A stretch of DNA of 64,000 bases from Motacilla alba alba (lineage: Eukaryota > Chordata > Aves > Passeriformes > Motacillidae), in assembly GCF_015832195.1 (NCBI RefSeq), contig NC_052046.1, positions 29,106,911 to 29,170,910 of the forward strand, given 5' to 3'. Position 1 is the stretch's first letter; the number at the start of each line of letters is the position of its first letter. Under the pieces are notes generated by a model. That model was not told where the DNA came from. It did not search any database and worked only from the letters and a program-made list of their open reading frames with translations. Below, piece by piece: positions 63,553 to 64,000 of the stretch. The position numbers were made by a program, and so were the translations under genes.

Positions 63553-64000
63553 CTTTTTTGCCTTCAATTCTATCTCCCCTTGTTTCTACTGGGCTAAGCA
63601 TGATTGATGTATTCTGCCCCAAACTCTGTACTGAACTTTGTCGTGGGAGTGAAGCATTTATGGTTTTGTGGTTTGGCTCGTTAACCAGCAAAGTTGAGCT
63701 GTTTGCTGGGGGACTTGCAATCTTATTTAAAGTGTACCGTGAAAAAGTAAGGATTTGTTAGCCACCACTTTTGAGGAAGATTTAAGGACTTGTTAGACAA
63801 CAGCTTTTGAGTGTGAACTATGGGCTAGCTGCCAGATTTAAATATAGTAAAATATAGTGTGTAGCAAAAGCACAAGAATTACCCAATATGTGGTCTTGGG
63901 TCTTTTTTTCAGCCTGATGAGAATTTTCAACAAATATCATGCTCTGTACCAATACTTCTTGATAATTAGAAACAGTTCAGTAGGTGTTTCAAAAAAGTTG
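63553..64000. other. Non-coding right end, no gene seen
   Basis: Sequence after the CT repeat with one short open frame (63558-63761) without recognisable motifs. Nothing else can be supported. Confidence 0.4.

Noticed and set aside
63292..63691. Open frames rich in Ser-Leu or Arg-Glu
   Set aside because: Pure translation of the CT microsatellite.

Overview
The window is vertebrate nuclear DNA, almost certainly from a bird and probably a songbird. The evidence is: split genes with GT-AG introns; CR1 LINE fragments, including 5'-truncated copies with the 'tctgtgattct' type of 3' end; several LTRs of the kind common in passerine genomes; and an A+T-rich background dotted with (GTTT)n/(AAAC)n runs. 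In birds ANXA1 is on the Z chromosome (general knowledge; the sequence itself does not show the chromosome). Two complete protein-coding genes can be assembled exon by exon. The rest is introns, mobile elements and simple repeats.

Layout. About 1-11,440: no supported gene. This part holds a GC-rich 33-bp minisatellite (1166-1390), several GT/AC-rich runs and a 1.48-kb LTR-like element (4953-6436). 11,440-23,904, minus strand: annexin A1 (ANXA1), with all twelve coding exons intact and encoding 342 aa. The exon lengths 95-114-91-80-57-94-96-59-123 match the annexin gene pattern exactly. 23,905-36,614: intergenic or 5' non-coding DNA between two divergently arranged genes. It contains one confident LTR (32,057-32,691), one weak LTR candidate (about 28,356-28,680) and a cluster of four perfect AP-1 heptamers (30,091-30,582). 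36,615-53,330, plus strand: a complete 13-coding-exon gene for a 503-aa, largely coiled-coil protein that I do not recognise. 53,331-64,000: no further host gene seen. This part holds a minus-strand CR1, a plus-strand CR1 split by a solo LTR, a third CR1 fragment, and long ATT (in the last intron of the coiled-coil gene) and CT simple repeats.

The two genes lie head to head, about 12.7 kb apart between their first coding exons. ANXA1 is a calcium-dependent phospholipid-binding, anti-inflammatory protein. Its bird N-terminus here has Cys in place of the tyrosine that EGF receptor phosphorylates in mammals, and is three residues shorter next to it. The coiled-coil gene keeps its reading frame across all twelve introns, which argues for a functional gene, but its role cannot be read from the sequence. 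I saw no RNA gene, CRISPR array or prokaryotic feature, and no clearly new biological system. The unrecognised coiled-coil gene is the item most worth following up.
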